Source: an uncultured Candidatus Saccharibacteria bacterium
Lineage (GTDB): Bacteria > Patescibacteriota > Saccharimonadia > Saccharimonadales > Saccharimonadaceae
Assembly: GCA_927910745.1 (NCBI GenBank)
Contig: CAKMNX010000025.1
Location: forward strand, 1 to 64,000
Direction of reading: 5' to 3'
DNA: 64,000 nt
Shown: piece by piece, positions 44,028 to 53,266 of the stretch
Numbering within the stretch: the first letter of the stretch is position 1
Layout of the letters: the number at the start of each line of letters is the position of its first letter
Notes under the pieces: model-generated
Database searches by the model: none
Seen by the model: the letters and a program-made list of their open reading frames with translations, nothing else
What the model was told of the DNA's origin: nothing
Position numbers and translations under genes: made by a program

Positions 44028-44373
44028 ATGACAGATAAAGAAATGCCGCGTACAAAGCTAGACGAACTACAAGAAGAGCTGATTACCCTTATGAATGGGG
44101 GGGGGCGGTGCTGAGCCTAGCGCAGCACAACACGAGCATGCCCTGCGAAGTAAAGCACGGAGAATGGGGCGTTTTGCCGTCCTATTGTGTGGCATATTCA
44201 GAGAAGCGGCACGCGAGGGACGTGCACAGAATCCGAAGATATTGAGCGCGTATTCGGTATTGGTCGATCCAATCGTACCAGCACCAGGAAATATCTATCC
44301 ACCCAAGGACACTCCCATACCACAATCTCCCCATCACGACCCGCGGGATGATGCGATGGATCGCGAACTCTAA
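44028..44373 (+). CDS. Small unknown protein interrupted at a G9 run
   Basis: From the ATG at 44028 the frame reads MTDKEMPRTKLDELQEEL and reaches a run of nine G (44097-44105), after which it stops at once. With eight G it continues as GGGGAEPSAAQHEHAL to the TAA at 44371-44373, giving 114 residues. The second half has one hydrophobic stretch (MGRFAVLLCGIFREAA) and a Pro/Asp-rich end. Not recognised. The G run makes it either a sequencing error or an on/off switch by slippage. Confidence 0.55.
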
Positions 44374-44508
44374 GATAACCAGTGTCGTTAGTAATATGAG
44401 CAACTCCAGCTCTGTGCCCTTCCCAAACGGCCGCAAACCCGGTATAATGAGAGGAGTTTTTTGAATTGAATGGCCGCTTAGAGAGGAAAGCGAGGGAAGT
44501 TTGACACC

Positions 44509-47138
44509 ATGGCAACAACACAGCAAAAAGCACTGACGAAGATTTTTGGCGATCCGCAGAAGCGGATCTTGAAGCGTCTGCAAAAGAAGGTAGACGAGAT
44601 CAACAAGCTTGGGCCCAAATACAAGGCACTCTCGGATGAGGAATTAGCCAAGCAAACGGAGGTACTCAAGCAGCGCCTGCACAAGAAGGGTACGACGCTT
44701 GATACCATCTTGCCCGATGCCTTTGCAGTGGTGCGCGAGATGGCCGACCGGGTGATTGGCGAGCGGCACTATGATGTGCAGCTGATTGGCTCGATGGTGC
44801 TGCACGAAGGCAACGTGGCCGAGCTCAAGACTGGTGAAGGTAAAACCCTGATGTCCACTCTGGCAGCATATCTCAATGCGCTCGAGGGCAAGGGTGTGCA
44901 CGTCGTGACCGTCAACGACTACTTGGCGCAGCGTGACGCTGGCTGGATGGGGCAGATCTACAGCGCTCTGGGCATTAGCACCGGTGTGATCATTAACGAA
45001 GCGTCCTTCCTCTACGATGGCACGTACACCAATGAGAACCATACCGACCCACGCATGCAAAAGCTCCGCCCCTGTACACGGCGCGAGGCCTATGAGGCAG
45101 ACATTACCTATGGGACAAACAACGAGTTTGGCTTCGATTATCTGCGCGATAATATGGTCAATGAGATTAGCCTGGTGCGCCAGCGCGAGCTCAACTTTGC
45201 CATTGTGGACGAGGTGGATTCCATCTTGATCGACGAAGCGCGTACCCCACTCATCATTAGTGCGCCTGCAGCTGAGAACCCTGATAGCTACTACCAATTT
45301 GCCAAGATTGCTGCCAAGCTTGTGCCGGAGGACTATCGCCTCGACGAAAAGCACACCAGTGTGGCACTAACAGACAGTGGCATCGACAAAGTGCAAAAAC
45401 TCCTTGGTATAAAAAATTTGTACACCCCCGAGTATGTCCGCAGTGTCTACCATATCAACCAAGCGCTGCGTGCCCAGACGCTCTTCCATCGAGACAAAAA
45501 CTATGTGGTGACCAATGATGGCGAGGTTATCATTGTCGATGAGCACACTGGCCGCCTCAAGATCGGTAACCGCTACAACGAAGGTCTCCACCAGGCGATC
45601 GAAGCCAAAGAAGGCGTACCCGTCCAGCAAGAGAGTATGACGCTGGCAACTATTTCCTTCCAGAACTTCTTCCGCCTATATAAGAAGCTCAGTGGTATGA
45701 CTGGTACGGCCTTTACTGAGGCAGAGGAGTTCCAGCAGATCTATAGCCTGGATGTGGTGGTAGTGCCGCCCAACAAGCCAATTACCCGCAAAGACCACCA
45801 AGACCTTATCTACAAGACCGAGAAGGCCAAGCTCAAAGCCGTGGCAGCCGCCATCAAGAAGTACCATGAGCAAGGCCGGCCGGTGCTGGTGGGGTCGGGC
45901 TCGATTGCTAAGAATGAGCTGATCGCCCAGTGGCTCGACAAAGCGGGCATTACATATGAGATCCTCAATGCTAAGAATAATGAGCGTGAGGCCGAGATTG
46001 TAGCGCACGCTGGTGAGAAGGGTGCCGTGACGCTAGCGACAAACATCGCGGGGCGTGGCACAGACATCAAGCTTGGGCCGGGCGTGAAGGAACTTGGTGG
46101 CTTGGTGGTGATCGGCAGCGAGCGGCATGAGTCGCGCCGGATCGACAACCAGCTGCGTGGCCGTGGTGGCCGCCAGGGCGACCCAGGCGACACCCAATTC
46201 TACGTCTCGACCGAAGATGACCTGATGCGGATCTTCCAGGGTGAGCGCATTGCTGGCCTGATGGAGCGCCTTGGGGTAGAAGAAGATATGGCCATCCAAA
46301 ACAAAGCGGTCAGCAAGACGCTCGAGGCAGCGCAAAAGCGGGTCGAAGGCTTTAACTTCGATGCGCGCAAAAATGTTGTTCAATACGACAACGTCATCAA
46401 CCGCCACCGCAAAGTGGTCTACACTGTGCGGCGCAAGATCCTCGATGGCGACAACATCAAGCCAGAAATTCAGCGCCTGCTGCGCACTGCAGTAGAGAGC
46501 CTCACAGAGGTACCAGCCAAGCAAAACCCCAAGTTTGCTGAGGAGTTTGGCGCAATATTCCCACTGGACAAAGATGAGATCAAGAAATCGGCGCCGAAAA
46601 GCGCGATCGCGTCCGCACCAAGATGGCACTTGATGCGGCGAAAAAATTGTATCAAGATAAAGAAGACGAGCTGGGTAGCGAGCTACTGCGTGGCATCGAG
46701 CGCGAGGTGTACTTGCAGGTGCTCGACACGCTGTGGATGCAGCACCTAGAGAATATGCAGCACCTGCGTGAAGGAATCCACTGGCGCAGTGTGGGTCAGC
46801 GCGACCCGCTGGTGGAGTACCGCGCAGAATCGCAAAAGCTGTTCGACAGCCTGCAGGCTAACCTCCGGGCTGAGGTTCTCCACGCGATCTACCAAGTGCG
46901 CAAGACCGACGCCATCACACGTGAGGCAACGGACGACGAGCATGATACCGAGCTTACCCGTCTGGCCGAAACCTCAGTGGAGCGCGGCGTGAATGAGATC
47001 ACGAGTGGGGAAGCGAATCGTGACCACGACTTTACCAAAACAAAAGCGGCACCAACTACTGCCGACGTCAACCGCAAACGTAACGCCGCCCGCAAGAAAA
47101 AGAAAGCCCAGCGGCAGAATCGCAAAAAGAATCGCTAG
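44509..47138 (+). CDS. secA: Preprotein translocase ATPase SecA, broken by a one-base deletion
   Basis: Motor of the Sec export pathway. Seen in order: N-terminal DEAD motor with Walker A TGEGKT (about residues 108-113), FDYLRDNM, Walker B VDEVDSILIDEARTPL, the preprotein cross-linking region, and the second motor ATNIAGRGTDIKLG and RGRGGRQGDPG. At 46584-46586 one A is missing; the frame continues as IGAEKRDRVRTKMALDAA through DTLWMQHLENMQHLREGI to the TAG at 47138, for 876 residues. A basic tail replaces the zinc-binding C-terminus. Read literally it splits into 44509-46749 and 46623-47138. An M16 peptidase gene follows without a gap. Confidence 0.94.
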
Positions 47139-48425
47139 ATGCAACACACAGTAACAGAGGTCAGGCTAAACAATGGTGCCCGTGGCCTTCTCATCGACGT
47201 GCCTGGCGCAACCGTGATGAGCTTTCAGTTCCAATTCCGGGCGGGCAACCGCTACGTTGCGAGCAAGGACATCTACGAGACAGCACACATCATGGAGCAC
47301 ATGGCCTTTGGTGCTAATGCCCAGTTTGCGAGTGAGCACGAGTACGAGGCGGAGTTTATCAAAAACGGTGCCTACCACAATGCCTGGACGAGCGACCTGT
47401 CCATGGTGTATGTGGCGGACTGTGCGGACTTTGAGTGGGAGCGTATTTTGCAGTTGCAGCAGGTGGCCATCACCCAGCCAAAGTTCAACCAGACGGAGCT
47501 CGAGGCTGAGAAGGGTAATGTGCGCAGCGAGCTTGTCGGCTATCTCAACAACCACAACCGAGTGCTGTGGCCCAAGATCCAGCAGCTGCTAGGGAATGAC
47601 ATCTACACCTTCCACCAGCGCGTACGCACCATTGCTCACGTGCAGCTGAGCGATATTCAGGAACACTACCGGCGTACCCACACTAGCGACAACCTTCGCT
47701 TTGTCATTGCTGGCAAAATGGCGGGGCGCAAGGCGCAGATCAAGCGTATGCTCGAGAGCTGGCAACTGCCGCGTGGTGAGCGCTTTGCGGTGCCGCACGA
47801 CGAACTTCACAGTGGTAAGCCTACCCTCATCCGTCGCAAAGAGGCCAGTAACCTCACCTTTGGCTGGTCGATGGAGATCCCGCGCGAGCTCAACGATAAA
47901 GAAGACGCTGCACTCGACTGCCTCAACCATATTCTCACGGGCACTATGCATTCGCGCATCTTTGGCAAGGCGCGCAAGCAGGGCATGGCCTATGGGATGT
48001 TTAGTGATGGCTCGGTGGGTAAGTATGAGAGCAGCTGGGACTTTGGTGGCGAGGTGGAGTGCGACAAGGCAGAGCGGCTCTTTGCTTTGATTGTCAGTGA
48101 GCTCCAAGCGGTGCTGCGTGGTGAGATTACCGAGGCAGAGCTCGAGGCAGCCAAATCCTATGGCCTGGGGCGTTACCAAATGGGGGCGCAAACAGTAGCA
48201 CAGATTAGTGGATTCTACACCAGCCGCTTCTTCTGGGATGGCTATGTGAAGGACTATGCCAAGGTGCCGCAAGAGATCAAAGGTACGACCCTCGAGCAGA
48301 TGAACGCCGTAGCACGTGAATTCATTGCCGCTAACACCTGGGCACTCGCTGGTGTGAGCAGCGGCGAGCGCAGCGACATTGTGCGGCTGGGAGAGCAGCT
48401 GGAAGGGCTGTTTGCACAGAGGTAG
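47139..48425 (+). CDS. M16-family zinc peptidase
   Basis: A pitrilysin-like metallopeptidase (428 residues). The inverted zinc motif HxxEH is HIMEH (residues 50-54), and an acidic segment ELEAEKGNV about 70 residues later supplies the third ligand. The C-terminal half has the second, non-catalytic M16 domain with the RRKEASNLTFGWSM strand. No signal peptide is seen. Such proteins degrade or process small peptides, often in pairs; only one is in the window. The ATG follows the secA stop directly, so the two are co-expressed. Confidence 0.9.
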   Translation: MQHTVTEVRLNNGARGLLIDVPGATVMSFQFQFRAGNRYVASKDIYETAHIMEHMAFGANAQFASEHEYEAEFIKNGAYHNAWTSDLSMVYVADCADFEWERILQLQQVAITQPKFNQTELEAEKGNVRSELVGYLNNHNRVLWPKIQQLLGNDIYTFHQRVRTIAHVQLSDIQEHYRRTHTSDNLRFVIAGKMAGRKAQIKRMLESWQLPRGERFAVPHDELHSGKPTLIRRKEASNLTFGWSMEIPRELNDKEDAALDCLNHILTGTMHSRIFGKARKQGMAYGMFSDGSVGKYESSWDFGGEVECDKAERLFALIVSELQAVLRGEITEAELEAAKSYGLGRYQMGAQTVAQISGFYTSRFFWDGYVKDYAKVPQEIKGTTLEQMNAVAREFIAANTWALAGVSSGERSDIVRLGEQLEGLFAQR

Positions 48426-48637
48426 AAACACCTCAGCTTAATATACTTGCCTGTTTTTTACACAGTGATAGTCGAAGCTTTTGACGGTGGCACTTTGTCT
48501 GTTGGCAGATAAAAACTTGATCAAATTATTTTTGCTATTTTTTAGTGGAGGTATGAGACACGAAGGCAGGCAGAGAAGCACTTGCATTTATTAGACTGCA
48601 TTGTATTATTAAAAGTAATAGCAAAGGAGAACAACGC
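48426..48637 (+). other. Gap before the gene at 48638
   Basis: No gene is seen. A/T-rich sequence with TATTAT near 48604 may hold a -10 element. GCAAAGGAG lies just before the next ATG. Confidence 0.3.
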
Positions 48638-48916
48638 ATGAGTGACGTCAATCCAACCAACAGCGCAAGTTACCGCCCTGGGGATGAAAAGCTTGGCTAC
48701 AACAAACCTATCACGCTCACTCTGACCGACAGAGAGTGTTCAGACATAATGGACGTAATTACTGAGTTTGCAATGGGTGGATTTTCCCCTTCCGACGAAG
48801 ACTGGGAGTGGCTGGAAAAAGTCATGGGAATGGCAACCCGGGACAGCCTGATAGAAATCAGTCATAAAATTGGCAAGTTTCGTCGCAGTCAGGCTGAATC
48901 TAATAAACCACAGTAG
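48638..48916 (+). CDS. Small soluble protein of unknown function (92 residues)
   Basis: The ATG is preceded by AAAGGAG at optimal distance. The product is acidic and helical with a central SPSDEDWEWLEKVMGM patch and a polar tail. No family, membrane helix or signal is recognised. Good expression signals and balanced composition support a real gene. It lies beside another tiny gene (49040) in a gene-poor stretch. Confidence 0.6.
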   Translation: MSDVNPTNSASYRPGDEKLGYNKPITLTLTDRECSDIMDVITEFAMGGFSPSDEDWEWLEKVMGMATRDSLIEISHKIGKFRRSQAESNKPQ

Positions 48917-49039
48917 TCGCATACTTTAAACAACCTTTACAGGTACAGGAGTCGCTAAAACAAGCGATAACAATCCATAGTGTCATCATAGTGTCATGCC
49001 GTCACACACATTAGCACGTACTTTATATGAGGAATGGTT

Positions 49040-49183
49040 ATGAGCGAGGAAGCACAGGCCGACATCCAGAAGTACGGCTACAACCCTAAGGATATGCCCG
49101 ATTGCTTCCTCCCCGATAACTTTGACGAAGTATCGACATACATGGCACAAGGCATAGCGTGCTGGCTTCTCAGTTTACTCTAG
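49040..49183 (+). CDS. Tiny protein of unknown function (47 residues)
   Basis: The frame reads MSEEAQADIQKYGYNPKDMPDC and ends in a short hydrophobic segment (GIACWLLSLL). TGAGGAATGG lies before the ATG as a possible ribosome-binding site. The composition is protein-like and the stop is followed by a hairpin. The sequence is reminiscent of the neighbouring 92-residue product only in size and charge. Confidence 0.4.
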   Translation: MSEEAQADIQKYGYNPKDMPDCFLPDNFDEVSTYMAQGIACWLLSLL

Positions 49184-49191
49184 CCTAACAT

Positions 49192-49217
49192 ACAGCCGAC
49201 CACAAACGGTCGGCTGT
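49192..49217. terminator. Hairpin between convergent genes
   Basis: ACAGCCGACC (49192-49201) pairs with GGTCGGCTGT (49208-49217) around a six-base loop. There is no clear T-run; it probably serves both strands. Confidence 0.6.
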
Positions 49218-49241
49218 ATGTGCTGGTTGTGCGCTGCGTGT

Positions 49242-50192
49242 TTAGGCGGCGCGGTACACTGCCATCTTCGCGTTGAGCAGCTTGTTCATCTCGGTGAGGC
49301 TACCCTCCTTCTTGTGGAGGACACCGTCGTCGATGACGTATGTCTCGGCCTTGCTATCTCTGTTGTCGGGCATCTTGGGCGCAGTGTTTTGCCCGCTGTA
49401 CTTGCTGCGGCTGGTTAGGTCGCTGTGAGTGCGGTAGTATTGAGCGGCTTTGAGGCGGTGGTCTTTGACCTTTTGGTAATACGTAACGTATTCGGTGCCA
49501 AGCTTGCGTGCGTTGTCATTTTCGCTGATGTTTTGCATTTTTTTGGCTTGCTCGATGCACGAGCCATAGGTCTTGCTTGCTTCCTTTTCGATCTCGCTAT
49601 CGGTTAGTGCAGGAGCGCTCGTAAGCGCTGCACTGCCGCCCTTGCGGAAGTCAAAGTTCAGAATTTGGCGGTTCAGCGTGCTGGTATCGGCGCACTCTTT
49701 GATAAAGGTGGCGACGGTGGAGTAGTAGCTAGGCAGCTTGCCCAGTGCAGTAACGGCTTCGTCCGTCTCGTGCTTGTACTGCTCGTATGCACGCTTGATG
49801 TCTTCGTCGTGCACGGCGCGTGAGCTACCAAGCTTGCTTATGAGTTCTTTGCGGTTGTCTGCAAATGCCTTGGTATCGATCGTCTCGCCACGAGAGAGTG
49901 GCTGCAGCAAGCGATCCTCGGTGCGGCTATGGCTGCGGATGAGCGCCTGGGCGTCTTGCAAGTCTTTGCGGCTTGGTGGTGCCGACTGAATGGCCACTAC
50001 AATAATAATGACAATAAGCAGCACGAGGCCCACCGCGCCAGCAATCAGGCCATACAGCAGTTTCTTGTTTGCTAGCAATGGGTTACCCAAGTGGGGCGGT
50101 GTATTGCTAGGCTGCGATGTGTTCATATTCATTGTGTTCGTTGGCGAGGTCATAGCTGGTTGGTTATGGCTAGGAGTGGGCTGAGTGTCCAT
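49242..50192 (-). CDS. Single-pass membrane protein of unknown function
   Basis: The product has 316 residues: a Pro/Ser/Thr/Asn-rich cytoplasmic N-terminus (about 42 residues), one strong membrane helix (about 46-68, LLYGLIAGAVGLVLLI), then a long, mostly helical external domain with charged residues and three cysteines. It is not recognised. The topology (disordered N-terminus, helix, helical external domain) recurs in Patescibacteria surface proteins. It is convergent with the small genes before it and divergent from murD. Confidence 0.65.
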   Translation of the reverse strand: MDTQPTPSHNQPAMTSPTNTMNMNTSQPSNTPPHLGNPLLANKKLLYGLIAGAVGLVLLIVIIIVVAIQSAPPSRKDLQDAQALIRSHSRTEDRLLQPLSRGETIDTKAFADNRKELISKLGSSRAVHDEDIKRAYEQYKHETDEAVTALGKLPSYYSTVATFIKECADTSTLNRQILNFDFRKGGSAALTSAPALTDSEIEKEASKTYGSCIEQAKKMQNISENDNARKLGTEYVTYYQKVKDHRLKAAQYYRTHSDLTSRSKYSGQNTAPKMPDNRDSKAETYVIDDGVLHKKEGSLTEMNKLLNAKMAVYRAA

Positions 50193-50478
50193 TGCTTGTG
50201 TCCTTTATCTTCGTTGTAGATACTAAATTAACTATAGACTATATATTATAGCAATAGTTGCAGTGAGCGCAAATTGACGGAGGAAGAGCTGTTGCGGTCT
50301 GTTGCATATAGTGATGTGCTAATGCGCGTGGTATACAAGAAACAAGCGAAAAAGCAATAATACCGCTATGAGAGATAGCGATCATTAATAAGGAAATGGT
50401 GAGGGAGTGTCAAAGACAGGGGCGGCATAGTACATCCTCTGACCTCTGTGGATTCTGTATCCTGGCCGCTGTGTATGC

Positions 50479-50484
50479 TATAAT
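50479..50484 (+). promoter_or_regulatory. -10 element of the predicted leaderless murD mRNA
   Basis: TATAAT ends 6 bases before the murD ATG (50491). The remaining gap from 50193 shows no gene. Confidence 0.6.
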
Positions 50485-50490
50485 GGCGGT

Positions 50491-51837
50491 ATGAAAGTTG
50501 CGATTGCTGGGTACGACGTTGAGGGTCGTGCAACATATGATTATGCGCGGCAGGTGTGGCCTGCAGCGGAGATTGCGATAGCCGATGAGCGGCGCATTAC
50601 TGATGTGCCGTCTGGGGTGGTGGATGTATTGACGGGCCCCGATGCCTTTGCTCAGCTGGGCGATGCCGATATCGTCATGCGCACCCCTGGATTGGCACCG
50701 TGGCGGATCGAGACGGATGGGACGGTGTGGTCGGCCACGAATGAGTTCTTCGCACGCTGCCCCGCGCCGATCATTGGCGTGACAGGCACGAAGGGCAAGG
50801 GTACAACGGTGAGCCTCATCGCTGCTATGCTGCAAGCCCTTGGGCGCACCGTCCATGTGGTGGGTAATATTGGCCGGCCAGCCTTGGCACAGCTGGGGCA
50901 GATTAGCCCAGATGATGTGGTGGTGTATGAGCTGAGTAGCTTCCAATTGTGGGATGCCGAGCGTTCACCGCAGATCGCGGTAGTGCTGATGATTGAGCCC
51001 GACCATCTCGACAAACACGTTAATTTTGCCGAGTATGTCGATGCCAAGGCGAACATTCGGCGGCACCAGCGGCCAGGCGATGTGTGTATTTATCATCCGA
51101 GCAATCCATATGCCGCGCAGATTGCTGAGTCGCTTGACACGGACGTTGCGCGTGGCAGCCTGGGTACGCCACCACCAGCGTATCGCTATGGCACGCCAGA
51201 CGATGGGCTAGTGTATGTGAAGGATGGCGCCTTTTGGCAGGGTGAGCGGCGGCTTTGCGCAACAGACCGCCTACAATTGCCAGGTGCGCACAATATTGAG
51301 AATGCCTGTGCTGCGCTGAGCGCAGTGCTCGCCTTCGATCCGCAGGCTGTGCCGCAGCGTCTAGCGGAGGGGCTGGCGAGCTTTACTGGTTTGCCACATC
51401 GCTTAGCCTTCGTAGCAGAGCAGGATGAAGTACGTTATTATGATGACAGTATTGCTACCACACCGGGCAGTGCCATTGCAGCGCTGCGTGCCTTTGCGGA
51501 GCCCAAAGTTCTCATCGTTGGTGGGGCAGACAAAGGTGGTGATTACGAGCCACTCGCACAAGAGGTGTATGATCAGGGTGAGTCTGTCCGCGCTATCATT
51601 ACTATGGGAGCGAATGCTTCGGCGATTGCAGCGGTATTACAAAACTATGATGTTGCTGCACCTATCACAACACTTGGTAGTGTGCCTATGACAGAGGTCG
51701 TGGATACCGCTAAGCAGCAGGCTAAGCCTGGTGATGTCGTCATCCTAAGCCCCGCTGCCGCGAGCTTTGACCAATATCATAGCTATGCCGACCGTGGTGA
51801 GCAATTTATTGCAGCAGTGCAGGGCAGTGAAGCATAA
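50491..51837 (+). CDS. murD: UDP-N-acetylmuramoyl-alanine:D-glutamate ligase
   Basis: Adds D-Glu to the muramyl peptide in peptidoglycan synthesis (448 residues, normal). The N-terminal Rossmann-like domain starts MKVAIAGYDVEG; the ATP-binding GVTGTKGKGTT lies at residues 96-106; EPDHLDKH and the PHRLAFV segment of the C-terminal domain follow, with DDSIATTPGSAIAAL near the glutamate-binding end. It is a single gene, away from other mur genes, and the message is predicted to be leaderless. Confidence 0.93.
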   Translation: MKVAIAGYDVEGRATYDYARQVWPAAEIAIADERRITDVPSGVVDVLTGPDAFAQLGDADIVMRTPGLAPWRIETDGTVWSATNEFFARCPAPIIGVTGTKGKGTTVSLIAAMLQALGRTVHVVGNIGRPALAQLGQISPDDVVVYELSSFQLWDAERSPQIAVVLMIEPDHLDKHVNFAEYVDAKANIRRHQRPGDVCIYHPSNPYAAQIAESLDTDVARGSLGTPPPAYRYGTPDDGLVYVKDGAFWQGERRLCATDRLQLPGAHNIENACAALSAVLAFDPQAVPQRLAEGLASFTGLPHRLAFVAEQDEVRYYDDSIATTPGSAIAALRAFAEPKVLIVGGADKGGDYEPLAQEVYDQGESVRAIITMGANASAIAAVLQNYDVAAPITTLGSVPMTEVVDTAKQQAKPGDVVILSPAAASFDQYHSYADRGEQFIAAVQGSEA

Positions 51838-52066
51838 GCCGCTTCATCCTCGCGCTTTCCATAGCCAAATCGGTATAAGAGCAAATATCTCTCCAGTATG
51901 TTCATTTCTTACGTAGGAATTGTTCGCAGCTATGATGAGCAGTTTCCGTTTTGAATGAAATAATGGAACTGGCGAAGTAGAGTGCTATTTTGCGATTGAG
52001 CAGAATATACTATAATAGATTACAAACAATTGTGTAAGCAATACAAGATAAGGAATCGATAATCCA

Positions 52067-53029
52067 ATGGATCAACAACCGCACACCAACTCACCGCAGC
52101 CTGCAGCTGCGCCGCAGTATAGTAAGGGGCAGCTCGCCGTGGCCCGCGCCAATATGCCCAGTGACAACACTGTGCTGGCAGTTACCTTTATTGGCTTCTT
52201 TTTTATGACGTCGGCGTATTTTATTTTTACGGCGCTGGCTGATCACTTCCATGCAGAAGAAACTAGCGTGATGACAGAGCAAGTCCCACTTTGGCTGAGG
52301 CTTATTATTGCTTTGTTTAGCGGTGCTATCCTCTTTGGCGTCATCCTTCTTGTCGGGATGTTTTTCATCCGGATGGAGCGGCAGAAGATGCTGGGTAATG
52401 CTATGCAAGTAGAGTATAGTGATTATGCTTGGCTGCGCGACTGGGCCAACGTCACAGCGGCCGACCTCGGTTTGCCACGGGTAGAGATCTTCGTCACGCA
52501 GAACCCGGTCATCAATGCTTATGCCTTTGGCTTTATGAATCCATACTGTATTGTGCTGCATTCTGGTTCGATTCGCTACCTCACGCCCGATGAGCTCAAG
52601 GCAGTCGTTATTCACGAGATGGGGCATATTAAGTACAAGCACACCATAGCGATGCTGTATCTGCAGCCATTCTTGGCGTTGCCGTTCGTTTCCTCGGTGT
52701 CTGGCTGGCTAGCGGGCTTTTGGCAGCGCCGCACCGAGTATACGGCCGACCGCTTGGCACTGACCTACACCGAAGATCCAGAGCTCGTCAAGAATGCGCT
52801 TGTCAAGGTGCACATTGGCCCTGACGTGGCGGAGGGCATGAACGAAACTGCTCGCCAGTGGCAGCGCTACACCGCTAACCGGCCAATGAACCGCTTTGCC
52901 CAGACCTTGAGCGACCATCCATACCTCGTGCGCCGGCTTGATCACATTGATGAAATGACTGCCAAGCTCCTCACGCCCCAAGCACCAGCTGCACCAACTC
53001 AGCCCACAACGCCAGTCCAACCGCAGTAG
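52067..53029 (+). CDS. M48-family membrane zinc peptidase (HtpX-like)
   Basis: The product (320 residues) has two membrane helices (about 34-57 and 78-101) and a catalytic domain with HEMGH (H183, E184, H187) and the downstream EYTADRLAL with the third ligand Glu. This is the arrangement of HtpX-type quality-control proteases that act with the membrane. The C-terminus is Pro/Thr/Gln-rich. A TATAAT at 52011-52016 precedes a ~45-base leader. A terminator follows. Confidence 0.9.
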   Translation: MDQQPHTNSPQPAAAPQYSKGQLAVARANMPSDNTVLAVTFIGFFFMTSAYFIFTALADHFHAEETSVMTEQVPLWLRLIIALFSGAILFGVILLVGMFFIRMERQKMLGNAMQVEYSDYAWLRDWANVTAADLGLPRVEIFVTQNPVINAYAFGFMNPYCIVLHSGSIRYLTPDELKAVVIHEMGHIKYKHTIAMLYLQPFLALPFVSSVSGWLAGFWQRRTEYTADRLALTYTEDPELVKNALVKVHIGPDVAEGMNETARQWQRYTANRPMNRFAQTLSDHPYLVRRLDHIDEMTAKLLTPQAPAAPTQPTTPVQPQ

Positions 53030-53063
53030 GGGAAGCCGCGAGGCGACACAATGCTGTTTATAT

Positions 53064-53100
53064 GAGAAGCCACTATCCATACGATAGTGGCTTCTCGGTT
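53064..53100 (+). terminator. Terminator after the M48 peptidase gene
   Basis: GAGAAGCCACTATC (53064-53077) pairs perfectly with GATAGTGGCTTCTC (53083-53096), followed by GGTTTT. Confidence 0.9.
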
Positions 53101-53254
53101 TTGCTCGATGTATTGCGATAGTGGAATAGCAGCGAGACTTCGCACTTTACTGAAACAAAGATAACGGAGTGAGCGAGCGCGCCGCAATACTCTGTGATAT
53201 GTGTGGCCAGCAATGCTTTGTGCCGTATAGTAGAGCCAGCACTCCAGAGTGCGG

Positions 53255-53260
53255 TATAAT
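53255..53260 (+). promoter_or_regulatory. -10 element of the predicted leaderless prfB mRNA
   Basis: TATAAT ends 6 bases before the prfB ATG at 53267; no ribosome-binding site is present. Confidence 0.6.
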
Positions 53261-53266
53261 AGACGT

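Noticed and set aside
2704..47138. Programmed ribosomal frameshifting as a general mechanism
   Set aside because: The break points share no slippery heptamer or common context, most need a base that is simply missing, and they hit genes that are never frameshifted in other bacteria.
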